Positions 43,820 through 53,157 of a stretch of 64,000 nt of DNA are shown here, one piece after another. Both the position numbers and the translations under genes were made by a program. Position 1 is the first letter of the stretch. Each line of letters begins with the position of its first letter. Under the pieces are notes generated by a model. That model was not told the DNA's origin. It did no database searches and saw only the letters and a list, made by a program, of their open reading frames with translations. The DNA is from Comamonas terrigena NBRC 13299 (GTDB lineage Bacteria; Pseudomonadota; Gammaproteobacteria; Burkholderiales; Burkholderiaceae_C). The stretch spans positions 434,001 to 498,000 of the forward strand of contig NZ_AP019749.1 of the NCBI RefSeq assembly GCF_006740045.1, given 5' to 3'.

Positions 43820-44140
43820 TTACACCTGCATGTTCATTACATCGGTGTAGGCCTGGACCAGGCGATTGCGTACGTGTAGCGTGGCCTGGAAGCCGATTTG
43901 TGCTTTTTGCATGGCCACCATGGTTTCTTCCAGGCTGACCGACGGATTTTCCAGCTGCACTTCTTTTTGCAGGTGGGAAGAATGGTTCTGCGAGGCGCTG
44001 ACTGAGCGCAGCGCGCTTTCCAGCTCCGTGCTGAAGCCGTTGCCCTGGGCTTCGGCCTTTTGCAGAGGTTTGGTCAGGCGGGCGGTCAGATCGCCGCCGG
44101 CAGAGACGGGTGAGGTCGCGCTATGAAGACGGAGGTCCAT
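43820..44140 (-). CDS. fliE: Flagellar basal body protein FliE
   Basis: 106 residues from the ATG at 44140 (DLRLHSATSPVSAGG). The C-terminal part VSLEETMVAMQKAQIGFQAT then LHVRNRLVQAYTDVMNMQV is the FliE signature. A much longer in-frame reading begins at 44338 but has no similarity in the extra part. FliE joins the MS ring to the rod. It is transcribed alone, divergent from fliF. Confidence 0.93.
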   Translation of the reverse strand: MDLRLHSATSPVSAGGDLTARLTKPLQKAEAQGNGFSTELESALRSVSASQNHSSHLQKEVQLENPSVSLEETMVAMQKAQIGFQATLHVRNRLVQAYTDVMNMQV

Positions 44141-44322
44141 GGTGGGTTCCTGATGGTGACTTGAAGATGGGGCAATCGTAGGCGGGTGGGGAAAGTGCAT
44201 CTGGGGGAATAAAGCGGGAAAGCCGCGCCTTATTGGGGGAACGCCGGCGGGGGGGATTTCGCATACTCGGCACCACGTTGGGCTCCGTGTCGGGCCCGCA
44301 CTTTCTGTTTGTGGAAGAACCC
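44141..44322. promoter_or_regulatory. Divergent fliE / fliF control region
   Basis: 182 bases between divergent starts. It contains GGGGGAATAAAGCGG (44203-44217) and, inverted, CCGC...TTATT (44223-44234), so AATAA-GCGG and CCGC-TTATT arms are arranged symmetrically. Similar strings occur before flhB and fliL. It is a candidate operator for both operons; the regulator is not identified. Confidence 0.45.
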
Positions 44323-46017
44323 ATGTCCGCTGTCGCACAAGTCCCTGTTGCCGAGAACCCGCCTCCCGCAGTCACGCAGGCGCCTGCCAGTTGGCAGCAG
44401 CGCATCAGCGACATGGACCGCGGCCAGCGCCTGCGCTGGGGTGCGGTTGCCGCTGTGGCCGTGGCCGCTGTGGCTGCGGCCTTCTTCTTCAGCCGCCAGC
44501 CGGATTACCGGGTGCTGTTCTCCAACCTCAGCGACAAGGATGGCGGCGCCATCGTGGCGCAGCTGGCGGGCATGAACGTGCCTTACAAGTACACCGAAGG
44601 CGGTGGCGCCATCATGATTCCGGCCGACCGCGTGCATGACGTGCGCCTGAAGCTGGCCACGCAAGGCCTGCCCAAGGGTTCGGTGTCGGGCTTTGAGATC
44701 ATGGAGGGCAGCAAGTTCGGCATCACCCAGTTCCAGGAGCGTGTGAACTACCAGCGTGCGCTGGAAGGCGAGCTGACACGTTCCATCCAAGGCCTGTCGG
44801 CGGTGCAGAACGCCCGTGTGCACCTGGCCCTGCCCAACCAGAATGGTTTTTTCCGTGAGCAGCAAAAGCCTTCGGCTTCGGTGCTGCTGACGTTGTACCC
44901 CGGCCGTGTGCTGGACCGCACCCAGATTGCCGGCATCGTGCACCTGGTCTCGTCCAGCGTGCCGGAGCTGCTGCCCACGGCGGTCAGCGTGCTGGATGAC
45001 AGCGGCAAGCTGCTGTCGCAGGCACCGGATGGCAAGGACAGCCCGGTCGATCTGCAGCAGCTGATGTTCCAGCAGCAGCTGGAAAAGCAATACACCCAAC
45101 GCATTCTGGACATCCTGGAGCCCGTGGTGGGCAAGGGCAATGTCAAAGCCCAGGTGACGGCCGAGCTGGACTTCTCGCAGTCCGAGTCCACCACCGAGCA
45201 GCACAACCCCAACCAGGGCCAGGCGCCCAGTGCGGTGCGCAGCCAGCAGGTGGTGGAGAGCACCGGTGAGCAAAAGCCCCAGCCACCGACTGGCGTGCCC
45301 GGCGCCACCAGCAACCAGCCGCCCCAGCAGAACCAGGCGCCTATCAACAGCAACAATGCTCCGGTGCTGCAGGCTGCCAATGGCACGCAAAAGGCCGATT
45401 TCATGACCATCCCCGGCAGCAAGCGCGAGTCGGTGACCAATTTTGAAGTGGACAAGACCGTCAGGGTCACCCGCAACAGCACCGGTGGCATCAAGCGCAT
45501 GACGGCCGCAGTGGTGGTCAATTACCTGCCCGTGGCGGCCGCCGAAGGCGAAGGTGCTGCGGCACCGAAGGCGCTGCCGGCAGAGCAGCAAGCCCAGATG
45601 CTGGCCCTGGTGCGCGAGACCATTGGCTACAACGCCGATCGCGGGGACTCGGTCAACCTGATGAACGCACCTTTCCGTGTGGAGAAGGTGAATGTCGAAA
45701 ACCTGCCGCTGTGGCGCCAGCCTGAAACCATTGAGCTGGCCAAGACCCTGGCCTGGCCTGTGGGTCTGGGTGTGGCCGCTGCCGTGGTCCTGCTGGGTCT
45801 GCTGCTGCGCCGCCGCAAGCAGAAGAAGCAGGAAGCGACTGCCGTGGATCTGCTGGCTGCCGAAGAGCTGGAACGCCCCGCATTGGCCGCGCCGCTGAAG
45901 CCGGGAGAGCCTTCGCCCGAGCAGATTCGACTCGAGCAGGCGCGTGCCCTGGCCAAGCAGAACCCGATTGCGGTGGCCAACATCGTCAAGACCTGGATCA
46001 GCGGCGAGGCGTCCTGA
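44323..46017 (+). CDS. fliF: MS-ring protein FliF
   Basis: 564 residues from the ATG at 44323 (SAVAQVPVAENPPPAV); a longer reading from 44233 adds unrelated residues. One membrane helix lies near residues 40-60 (VAAVAVAAVAAAFFF) and a second near 510 (VGLGVAAAVVLLGLLL), flanking the periplasmic ring-building domains with GGGAIMIPADRVHDVRLKLA and YQRALEGELTRSIQGLSAVQ. The C-terminal tail binds FliG. It is the first gene of fliFGHIJK. Confidence 0.97.
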   Translation: MSAVAQVPVAENPPPAVTQAPASWQQRISDMDRGQRLRWGAVAAVAVAAVAAAFFFSRQPDYRVLFSNLSDKDGGAIVAQLAGMNVPYKYTEGGGAIMIPADRVHDVRLKLATQGLPKGSVSGFEIMEGSKFGITQFQERVNYQRALEGELTRSIQGLSAVQNARVHLALPNQNGFFREQQKPSASVLLTLYPGRVLDRTQIAGIVHLVSSSVPELLPTAVSVLDDSGKLLSQAPDGKDSPVDLQQLMFQQQLEKQYTQRILDILEPVVGKGNVKAQVTAELDFSQSESTTEQHNPNQGQAPSAVRSQQVVESTGEQKPQPPTGVPGATSNQPPQQNQAPINSNNAPVLQAANGTQKADFMTIPGSKRESVTNFEVDKTVRVTRNSTGGIKRMTAAVVVNYLPVAAAEGEGAAAPKALPAEQQAQMLALVRETIGYNADRGDSVNLMNAPFRVEKVNVENLPLWRQPETIELAKTLAWPVGLGVAAAVVLLGLLLRRRKQKKQEATAVDLLAAEELERPALAAPLKPGEPSPEQIRLEQARALAKQNPIAVANIVKTWISGEAS

Positions 46018-46057
46018 AGCGACTCCTTGATTCCACACCACATACAAAGAGAATCTT

Positions 46058-47053
46058 ATGGATGACCGTGGCCTGAACGACGCCGCCATTTTGTTGATGT
46101 CCCTGGGCGAGGAGGAGGCGGCCGAGGTGTTCAAACACCTGTCTCCCAAGGAAGTGCAGAAGCTGGGTGAAACCATTGCCCGCATGCGCGCCGTGTCCAA
46201 GGAGAAAGTGGATTTCGTGATCGCCCGCTTCACGGACGATTGCGCAGCCCAAAGCCTGCTGGTGGAAGATGCCAGCGGCTATGTGAAGTCGGTGCTCCGG
46301 CGCGCGCTGGGCGACGACAAGGCCGCCCTGCTGCTGGACCGTATCCTGCAGGGTGGCGACGTCTCGGGCATTGAAAGCCTGAAGTGGATGGACCCGGTGT
46401 CCGTGGCCGAACTGCTGCGCAACGAACACCCGCAGATCGTGGCGGCCATCCTGGTCCACCTGGAGCATGAACAGGCGGCGGCCGTGCTGATGCAGCTGCC
46501 CGAACGCCTGCGCAGCGAAGTGATGCTGCGTGTGGCCACGCTGGAAGGTATCCAGCCCTCGGCCCTGAAGGACCTGAACGAGGTGCTCTACAAGGTGCTG
46601 GCAGGTGGCGACAAGATCCGCAAGACATCGCTGGGCGGTGTGAAGACCGCTGCCGAAATCATCAACCAGCTGGGCGGCAATGCCGATGTGGCGGTGCTGG
46701 ACACCATCCGCAACTACGACGCCGACCTGGCGCAGAAGATCATGGACAAGATGTTCGTGTTCGACGACCTGGTCAAGCTGGACGACCGCTCGCTGCAGCT
46801 GGTGCTGCGCGAAGTGCCGTCCGAGACCCTGATCGTGTCGCTCAAGGGCGGCTCGATGGAGGTGCGCGACAAGATTCTGGCGAATATGTCCATGCGTGCT
46901 TCGGCAGCCCTCAAGGAAGACCTGGAGTCCCGCGGCCCCATGCGCCTATCGGAAGTGGAAGCGCAGCAGAAGGAAATCCTGAAGGTGGTGCGCCGTCTGG
47001 CCGAAGAGAACCAGATCACCATCGGCGGCGGTGCCGAAGACAGCTTCGTGTGA
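46058..47053 (+). CDS. fliG: Motor switch protein FliG
   Basis: 331 residues, the standard length. FliG_N begins GLNDAAILLMSLGEEEAAEV; the middle domain has EHPQIVAAILVHLEHEQAAA. The C-terminal domain has FVFDDLVKLDDRSLQLVLRE, the charged torque helix that faces MotA. It lies 40 bases after fliF and ten bases before fliH. Confidence 0.98.
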   Translation: MDDRGLNDAAILLMSLGEEEAAEVFKHLSPKEVQKLGETIARMRAVSKEKVDFVIARFTDDCAAQSLLVEDASGYVKSVLRRALGDDKAALLLDRILQGGDVSGIESLKWMDPVSVAELLRNEHPQIVAAILVHLEHEQAAAVLMQLPERLRSEVMLRVATLEGIQPSALKDLNEVLYKVLAGGDKIRKTSLGGVKTAAEIINQLGGNADVAVLDTIRNYDADLAQKIMDKMFVFDDLVKLDDRSLQLVLREVPSETLIVSLKGGSMEVRDKILANMSMRASAALKEDLESRGPMRLSEVEAQQKEILKVVRRLAEENQITIGGGAEDSFV

Positions 47054-47063
47054 GGACGTGGCC

Positions 47064-47915
47064 ATGACAAGTTCCACCCACCACTACGCACGTTTCATCC
47101 CCAGCGAAGAGATCGATGCCCAGTCTGTGCGCCACTGGCAGTTCGGCGATGTGCAGAAATCCGCGCCGGGCGCGGCGCTGCAGCCCCTGCACGAGCTGGC
47201 CACGCTGACGGACCTGCTGCCACCCCCTGCCCCGCAAGGCATTGCGGCGCAGGCACTGGCCGAAGACGCGGTGGTGGCGGAAGAGGAAAACGCCGTCCAG
47301 CTGCGCGAAGAAGAGGTGCATGCCCAGCTGGAGCAGGCACGCCAGGAGTCGCATGACGCAGGCTATGAGGCCGGCATGCAGGCTGGCCATGGGCTGGGGC
47401 TGGAAGAGGGCAAGCAGCAAGCGGGTGCCGAATGGCAGCACCGTTTTGATGATTACATGGCCCAGCAAGGCCGCCAGGCGGCCGAACAGCTGCAGGCCTT
47501 GCTCCAGGCTGCACAGCGTGACGTGCAAGGCATGCAGCAGCACATGGCACCTGACGTGTTGCAACTGGCCTGCGACATTGCGCGCCAAGTGGTGCGGCAG
47601 GAGTTGCGCAGCAATCCCCAGGCCTTGCTGCCGGTGGTGCGCGAGGCGCTGGACATGATGTCGGCTGAATCCAAGCCCGCCACGGTGCGCCTGAATCCCC
47701 AGGATTGGGAGCGCCTGCAGGAGCCGCTGAAGGCCGCACACCCGCAACCCAAGATCGAATGGCTGGCGGATGCCAGCGTGAAGCCGGGCGACTGCCTGGT
47801 GGAAAGCGCTGGCGCACAAGTGGATGGCAGCCTGGAGCGCCGCTGGCAGCGTGCCGTGGCCGCGCTGGGTCTGGTGTCTACCTGGTACGACGGAGCACCT
47901 GCCCATGGCCAATGA
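47064..47915 (+). CDS. fliH: Export ATPase regulator FliH
   Basis: 283 residues from the ATG at 47064. The N-terminal [18 protein letters not shown] is typical of betaproteobacterial FliH. A Glu/Gln-rich coiled coil with GxxxG-like spacing ([20 protein letters not shown]) precedes the C-terminal domain ([34 protein letters not shown]). FliH holds FliI inactive and brings it to the export gate. It overlaps fliI by 11 bases. Confidence 0.94.
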   Translation: MTSSTHHYARFIPSEEIDAQSVRHWQFGDVQKSAPGAALQPLHELATLTDLLPPPAPQGIAAQALAEDAVVAEEENAVQLREEEVHAQLEQARQESHDAGYEAGMQAGHGLGLEEGKQQAGAEWQHRFDDYMAQQGRQAAEQLQALLQAAQRDVQGMQQHMAPDVLQLACDIARQVVRQELRSNPQALLPVVREALDMMSAESKPATVRLNPQDWERLQEPLKAAHPQPKIEWLADASVKPGDCLVESAGAQVDGSLERRWQRAVAALGLVSTWYDGAPAHGQ

Positions 47916-49314
47916 CACCGATATGCCCGTGGCCGATCAGTTGCAGCGGTTCTTGCAACTGGGCCGTGAGCGGCTCAAGCAGCCATTGCCGCTGCACAGC
48001 CACGGCACCCTCACCCGCTTGACGGGCCTGGTGCTGGAAGCGTCGGGCCTGCGCGTGCCGGTGGGCTCGCAATGCCATCTGCAGATGCCCGGGCAGGAAC
48101 CGGTGCTGGCCGAGGTGGTGGGTTTTGCCGGCGATCGCGCTTTTCTGATGCCGGCGGGGGACATCCAGGGTCTGTCTTGCGGTGCGACCGTGACACCGGC
48201 CGAGCCCTATGTGCCGCCGTTGCAGCTGAGCGACACCGAAGTGCCGGTGCTGGCCAAAGGCGTGCTGCGGCTGCCCATGGGGGATGGCCTGCTGGGGCGG
48301 GTGGTGGATTCGCAAGGCGTTCCGCTGGACCATGCCGGACCGCTGGCGAATGTGCAGGCCGAGACCCTGGACCGCGAACCCATCAATGCCATGGAACGTG
48401 CCCCGGTGCGCGAAAGCCTGGACACCGGTGTGCGGGCCATCAACGCCCTGCTGACCGTGGGGCGTGGACAGCGTTTGGGTCTGTTCGCCGGTTCGGGCGT
48501 CGGCAAATCGGTGCTGCTGGGCATGATGGCCCGCTATACCAAGGCCGATGTCATCGTGGTGGGCTTGATCGGCGAACGGGGCCGCGAAGTCAAGGAATTC
48601 GTGGAAGATATTCTGGGTGCGCAGGACCGCTCGCGCGCCGTGGTGGTGGCCGCGCCGGCCGATGCGCCGCCGCTGCTGCGCATGCAGGGCGCCAATTACG
48701 CCACCGCCATTGCCGAGCATTTCCGTGACAAGGGCCAGCATGTGCTGCTGCTGATGGATTCGCTCACCCGCTACGCCCAGGCGCAGCGTGAGATTGCCTT
48801 GGCGATTGGTGAGCCGCCGGCCACCAAGGGCTACCCTCCGTCGTGTTTTGCAAAGCTGCCCGGCCTGGTGGAGCGCAGCGGCAACGGTTTGCATGGCGTG
48901 GGCTCGATCACGGCGTTCTATACCGTGCTGTCCGAAGGCGACGATCAGCAGGATCCGATTGCCGATGCGTCGCGCGCCATTCTGGACGGACACTTTGTGC
49001 TGTCGCGTGCGCTGGCGGAACAGGGGCATTACCCGGCCATCGACATCGAGCAATCCGCGTCGCGGGTCATGCACAACGTGGTCACGCGTGAGCACTTCGA
49101 TCTAGCTAGGCGGTTTAGGGCTGTCTATTCCTGCTATCAAAAGAGTAGGGATTTGATACAAGTAGGGGCTTATATGAGTGGTTCCGATCCCGCGGTGGAT
49201 GAAGCCATTCGACTGCAGCCATCCATGGTGCAGTTTCTGCAGCAAACCATGTTTGAGGCGGCGCCCATGGAACAGAGTCTGGTGGACATGGCTGCGGTCC
49301 TGGAACAGCAGTGA
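47905..49314 (+). CDS. fliI: Flagellar export ATPase FliI
   Basis: 469 residues from the ATG at 47905 ([16 protein letters not shown]). Walker A is [20 protein letters not shown], Walker B is [20 protein letters not shown] with the [12 protein letters not shown] segment, and the C-terminal helical domain has [15 protein letters not shown]. FliI powers unfolding and release of export cargo with FliH and FliJ. The protein is normal throughout, but codons at 49099-49182 differ sharply from the rest of the gene (listed separately). Confidence 0.97.
   Translation: MANDTDMPVADQLQRFLQLGRERLKQPLPLHSHGTLTRLTGLVLEASGLRVPVGSQCHLQMPGQEPVLAEVVGFAGDRAFLMPAGDIQGLSCGATVTPAEPYVPPLQLSDTEVPVLAKGVLRLPMGDGLLGRVVDSQGVPLDHAGPLANVQAETLDREPINAMERAPVRESLDTGVRAINALLTVGRGQRLGLFAGSGVGKSVLLGMMARYTKADVIVVGLIGERGREVKEFVEDILGAQDRSRAVVVAAPADAPPLLRMQGANYATAIAEHFRDKGQHVLLLMDSLTRYAQAQREIALAIGEPPATKGYPPSCFAKLPGLVERSGNGLHGVGSITAFYTVLSEGDDQQDPIADASRAILDGHFVLSRALAEQGHYPAIDIEQSASRVMHNVVTREHFDLARRFRAVYSCYQKSRDLIQVGAYMSGSDPAVDEAIRLQPSMVQFLQQTMFEAAPMEQSLVDMAAVLEQQ
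49099..49182 (+). other. Rare-codon, repeat-like patch inside fliI
   Basis: Within fliI, 28 codons in a row use AGG three times, CTA, ATA, GTA, TTG and many A/T-ending codons, while the rest of the gene uses GC-ending codons. The patch contains the palindrome CTAGCTAG (49102-49109) and an inverted repeat TATCAAA/TTTGATA (49135-49158). The encoded residues still match the FliI consensus, so it is not an insertion. Confidence 0.75.
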
Positions 49315-49334
49315 GCAAATAAAGGGAGATGCTG

Positions 49335-49799
49335 ATGTCATCACTTCACGCTTTGATGGTGGCCATTGAAATGGCCACGCGCAAACGCGATGAGGCCCGC
49401 CAGGCCTTGCGCGAGCGCCAGCGTGCGCATGCGGCTGCACAGTCCCAGATGGAGCAGCTGGAAAGTTACACGGAAGAAATGCGCCAGCGCTGGGCGCCGC
49501 AGGAAGGTGCTGAACTGAAGCTGGAGGTGATGTACCACCACGAGCAGTTCATGGCACGGCTGCAGCATGCGATCGGCTTGCAGACCCGGGTGATGCAGGA
49601 CCAGGCGATCCGTCTGGAGGCTGCCCAGAAGGCCCTGATGGCCACCGAGCTGCGCCTGTCCAGCCTGAACAAGGTGGTGGAGACGCGCCGCCGTGACATT
49701 GCCCTGGCGCAGCTGCGCCGGGAACAGAAGCAGACGGACGAGCGGGCTGCGCTGCAGTTCATCGGCCGCACTTTCGGCATGCAGTTCCAGGAGGCCTGA
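49335..49799 (+). CDS. fliJ: Flagellar export protein FliJ
   Basis: 154 residues from the ATG at 49335, which has GGGAG six bases before it; an ATG at 49329 is the alternative. The protein is one long charged coiled coil (RKRDEARQALRERQRAHAAA, ALMATELRLSSLNKVVETRR), as in all FliJ. It acts as the stalk of the FliHI ATPase and escorts chaperones. It lies between fliI and fliK. Confidence 0.92.
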   Translation: MSSLHALMVAIEMATRKRDEARQALRERQRAHAAAQSQMEQLESYTEEMRQRWAPQEGAELKLEVMYHHEQFMARLQHAIGLQTRVMQDQAIRLEAAQKALMATELRLSSLNKVVETRRRDIALAQLRREQKQTDERAALQFIGRTFGMQFQEA

Positions 49800-49801
49800 G
49801 C

Positions 49802-51169
49802 ATGGAGACATTGCCATCGACCCCGGCCCCCGGCAAACGCGCCACGGCCGCAGAAGGACTGGCGGCCCTGCAGCGCAAGCCACGGGCTGCAGAGGGTGAC
49901 AGTGACAGCGCGGGGCAGACCTCTGCCGCCGGCTTTTCCCGGCTGCTGCGGGCGGCCGCGCAACCGGAAGCCAGCGATGCGGCGTTGACGGACTTGGGCG
50001 CAACAGGGGCGGACCCCAGCCTGGGACTGATGGTGCAGCAGACTTTGCCGCAACCGGAGGTCGCGGTGGAGGGAGATGCGACGTCCATGACCCTGATGGT
50101 GGGCGATGCGGCCTGGACGGTGCAAAGCCTGGTCGGGCAGACGGCCCGCATGGACCAGTCCGCCGATGTGGCCGTGCGCAATGGCTCCCACCTGCAGACG
50201 CGAATGGACGCGGGCGACCCCTTGGGTTTGATGCGCAGCGCGGCCCAGAGCGCGCAGGGTGCTGCGTCCCAGGTGCCGGTGGTGGCGCAGGGCGTGGCCC
50301 AGGCCTTGGGTGGCGGCGTGATGCAGGCGGTGGCACAAGGCGATGTGGCCGGGGCTGCCGCATGGAATGCCGTCAGCGATACTGCACAGTCCGTAGTGGA
50401 TGCCATGGCCGATGCCGTGAAGTCTGACGACGGCGACGCGCTGTCGCGCGGCGAGCGTGGCAGCGAAGGGCGTGTCAGCCTGCAAGGCCAATGGACGGCC
50501 ACCGACCGCCAGGCACAGCCTGCCGAGGTGATGCAGCGCCTGCTGGGACAGATGTCGCAATTCCTGTCGGCCACGGGCGCTACCGAGGCCGCGGGGCTGC
50601 GCCGTGCCGGCAGCAAATCGGTCGATGATGCGGCCGCTTCTGCCCAGGACGCCGCCGCCGTGCCTCCAGGCGCCGGGATTGGTGCTGGAACAGGGCGTTT
50701 GCAGGACAACGCCGTGGCGCAGGCCGCAGCCGGCCAGCAGACGTCCAACGGAGATGCGCAGGGTGCGCAGGCCGAGCCGGACATGGCGTTCTGGATGAAT
50801 TCCCGCCAGCAACGCGCCGAAGTGGTGCTGGACCGGGACGGCGCGCCGGTCCGCGTGCAGGTCACCATGGAAGGCAGTACCGCCCATGTGACGTTCCGCA
50901 GCGACGAGCAGGCCACCCGGTCCATGCTGGATGCCAGTGTGGCCCAGCTGCGTGACATGCTGGCCGCCCAGGGGGTGGAGCTGGCAGGGGTGCAGGTGGG
51001 GGCACAGGGCAGTGGCAGCTCGCAAGGCGGTTCCTCTGGTGCGCAGGAGGCTTTCATGCCCGAGGGCGCCCGCCGCGTGCGCCTGCCGTCACAGGCGGGG
51101 GCCGAGCAGACGCCCGGCCTGCAGCGTGCGGGCAGTGGCAGCCGCCAGGGGGTCGATATTTTTGCGTGA
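49802..51169 (+). CDS. fliK: Hook-length control protein FliK
   Basis: 455 residues. The first ~320 are Ala/Gln/Gly-rich and low in conservation, as expected for the ruler part. The C-terminal domain (about 325-420) has RQQRAEVVLDRDGAPVRVQV, STAHVTFRSDEQATRSMLD and LRDMLAAQGVELAGVQV, matching the Flg_hook domain that contacts FlhB. It starts two bases after fliJ and ends the fliF operon. Confidence 0.92.
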   Translation: METLPSTPAPGKRATAAEGLAALQRKPRAAEGDSDSAGQTSAAGFSRLLRAAAQPEASDAALTDLGATGADPSLGLMVQQTLPQPEVAVEGDATSMTLMVGDAAWTVQSLVGQTARMDQSADVAVRNGSHLQTRMDAGDPLGLMRSAAQSAQGAASQVPVVAQGVAQALGGGVMQAVAQGDVAGAAAWNAVSDTAQSVVDAMADAVKSDDGDALSRGERGSEGRVSLQGQWTATDRQAQPAEVMQRLLGQMSQFLSATGATEAAGLRRAGSKSVDDAAASAQDAAAVPPGAGIGAGTGRLQDNAVAQAAAGQQTSNGDAQGAQAEPDMAFWMNSRQQRAEVVLDRDGAPVRVQVTMEGSTAHVTFRSDEQATRSMLDASVAQLRDMLAAQGVELAGVQVGAQGSGSSQGGSSGAQEAFMPEGARRVRLPSQAGAEQTPGLQRAGSGSRQGVDIFA

Positions 51170-51570
51170 ACGGCAAAAAACACGCTCTGTATACAAGAGC
51201 GAAGCCACCAGGGGCGCCGAGTGCGCCCCTTGTCACGTCTGCTGCACTGCAAGGCCGCGGCAGCCAGGATTCACGGCGGCGCGGGTGCTGCAATGCAACA
51301 AAAAAGACGGTTTTCTGCCCATTGGTGCGGAACACCGGGCGTGAGCGGCAGGGATTGGGCGATGTTTCGGCGCTTTATTCTGGCTATGATTTCGACCGTG
51401 CCCGGAATAATTGGCACCCAAAGGCCCGTATCAGGCCTGAGCCAGCGTAGTGCGGCGCCCTGTCCAATGGCCGGATCAGTCTGACAAATCAGGCTGTGAA
51501 GTCCGCGCAGGGCGATGTCACCCGCCGGCTCGGCGCCGGGCAGTCCCATTTTCCACGCAAGGAATCACAC
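51170..51570. other. fliK-fliL intergenic region
   Basis: 401 bases with no convincing gene. It contains a small CGCTCT/AGAGCG hairpin (51183-51201) and the GC-rich hairpin listed separately. An inverted pair, GCGCTTTATTCTGGC (51370-51384) and CCCGGAATAATTGG (51401-51414), resembles strings before flhB, fliE/fliF and motA. It probably ends the fliF operon and holds the promoter of the fliL operon. Confidence 0.55.
51210..51230 (+). terminator. GC-rich hairpin after fliK
   Basis: AGGGGCGC (51210-51217) and GCGCCCCT (51223-51230) pair perfectly around CGAGT, 40 bases past the fliK stop. No T-run follows, so termination is uncertain. Confidence 0.5.
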
Positions 51571-52131
51571 GTGTCCGCCACTTCTTCTGCAGCATCTCCT
51601 GGCAAAGAACCTGCCAAGAGCAAAAAACTGATCGTGATCGGTGCCGTTGTCGCTTTGCTGGTGATCGTCGCGGCCGCGCTGGGCCTGTTTCTGGTGAACA
51701 AGCAACGCCATGCCGCCGATGATGATGCGCAGGAGTCGAAAGCCGCCGCCGTGCTGGTGCCGACTTTCCTGCCCATGGAAAACATGGTCGTGAATCTGGC
51801 CGATACCGGCGGTGACCGCTTTGCGCAGATCGGCATCACGCTGGAGCTGCAGGATGAAAAGACCTCGGCCTCCGTCAAGCAGTACATGCCCAGCATCCGC
51901 AATGGGGTGCTGATGCTGGTGTCGCAGCGCACGGCCGAAGAGCTGCTGCGCCGCGAAGGCAAGGAAAAGCTGGCGGCCGACATCCTGGCCGAAGTCTCGC
52001 GTCCGCTGGGCGTGCGCCCAAGTGCCGCACGCGTCGAGCATGACGCCGACGATGGCGAGGAAGAAGAGCGTCCCCGTCGCCGTGCCAATCCGGTGCGCCG
52101 CGTGCTGTTCTCCAGCTTCATCATTCAGTAA
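51571..52131 (+). CDS. fliL: Flagellar basal body-associated protein FliL
   Basis: 186 residues from a GTG at 51571, with AAGGA at normal spacing. The first residues (SATSSAASPGKEPAKSKKL) lead into one membrane helix (IVIGAVVALLVIVAAALGLF). The periplasmic part has FLPMENMVVNLADTGGDRFA and LLRREGKEKLAADILAEVSR, typical of FliL. FliL supports stator function. The acidic/Arg-rich stretch near the C-terminus is an unusual linker. It is the first gene of fliLMNOPQR. Confidence 0.93.
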   Translation: MSATSSAASPGKEPAKSKKLIVIGAVVALLVIVAAALGLFLVNKQRHAADDDAQESKAAAVLVPTFLPMENMVVNLADTGGDRFAQIGITLELQDEKTSASVKQYMPSIRNGVLMLVSQRTAEELLRREGKEKLAADILAEVSRPLGVRPSAARVEHDADDGEEEERPRRRANPVRRVLFSSFIIQ

Positions 52132-52152
52132 GCAAGCGCGGGAGTACAGGGC

Positions 52153-53157
52153 ATGAGTGATTCTTTTCTCTCGCAAGAGGAAGTTGACGCCCTTCTGGAA
52201 GGGGTGACCGGCGAGAGCCAGAAGTCAGACGCTGGCGACGTCGATGAAGCCAACGTACGCAACTACGACATCTCCAGCCAGGAACGCATCGTCCGCGGAC
52301 GCATGCCGACCATGGAAATCGTGAACGAGCGTTTTGCGCGCAACTTCCGTATCGGCCTGTTCAACTTCATCCGCCGCAGCCCCGAAGTTTCGGTGGGCAC
52401 GGTGAGCGTGCAGCGTTACAGCGCTTTCCTGCGCCGTCTGGCGGTGCCGACCAATTTCAACATCGTGGCCATCCGCCCCTTGCGCGGCAATGGCCTGGTG
52501 GTCTGCGATCCCTCGCTGGTGTTCGGCATCATCGATACGCTGTATGGCGGCGCAGGCCGTCTGCAGACCCGTATCGAGGGCCGCGATTTCTCCGCCACCG
52601 AGCAGCGTGTGATCAACCGCCTGGTGGATGTGATCTGCGAGGAATACAAAAAGGCCTGGCACGGCATCTATCCGCTGGAGCTGGCCTACCAGCGCTCGGA
52701 AATGCAGCCGCAGTTCGCGAACATCGCCACGCCCAGCGAAATCGTGGTGTCCACCGCGTTCCAGCTGGAAATCGGCGACATCTCCGGCTCCATCCACATG
52801 TGCTATCCGTATGCCACATTGGAGCCGATTCGCGACATCCTGTATTCGTCCACGCAGGGCGACTCCATGGAAGTGGACCGCCGCTGGGTCAAGGTGCTGA
52901 CGCGGGAAATCCAGTCGGCCGAAGTGACGCTGGTGGCCGAGCTGGCCCGCGCCGATGCGACCGTGGAGCAGCTGCTGGCCATGAAGCCGGGCGACTTTAT
53001 CGAATTGGACCGTGAGCCACGTATCAAGGCATCGATCGGCGGTGTGCCGGTGTTCGATTGCCAGTACGGGACTTACAACAACAAATACGCCATCCGCGTG
53101 GAGCAATGCCTGCGCGGGGTGGATGCAAACTGGACGGGAGATAAGAATGGCAACTGA
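52153..53157 (+). CDS. fliM: Motor switch protein FliM
   Basis: 334 residues. The N-terminal peptide DSFLSQEEVDALLEGVTGES is the CheY-P-binding EVDALL segment. The middle CheC-like domain includes NFNIVAIRPLRGNGLVVCDP, and the C-terminal SpoA domain includes LLAMKPGDFIELDREPRIKA. FliM is part of the C ring. It overlaps fliN by 11 bases. Confidence 0.98.
   Translation: MSDSFLSQEEVDALLEGVTGESQKSDAGDVDEANVRNYDISSQERIVRGRMPTMEIVNERFARNFRIGLFNFIRRSPEVSVGTVSVQRYSAFLRRLAVPTNFNIVAIRPLRGNGLVVCDPSLVFGIIDTLYGGAGRLQTRIEGRDFSATEQRVINRLVDVICEEYKKAWHGIYPLELAYQRSEMQPQFANIATPSEIVVSTAFQLEIGDISGSIHMCYPYATLEPIRDILYSSTQGDSMEVDRRWVKVLTREIQSAEVTLVAELARADATVEQLLAMKPGDFIELDREPRIKASIGGVPVFDCQYGTYNNKYAIRVEQCLRGVDANWTGDKNGN

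Noticed and set aside
49099..49182. Insertion of a foreign element into fliI
   Set aside because: The translated residues align with the FliI consensus with no gain in length, so it is a codon change and not an insertion.
51396..51425. Sigma-54 promoter before fliL (TTGGCAC string)
   Set aside because: The -24 half fits, but the -12 TTGC half is missing at the required spacing.
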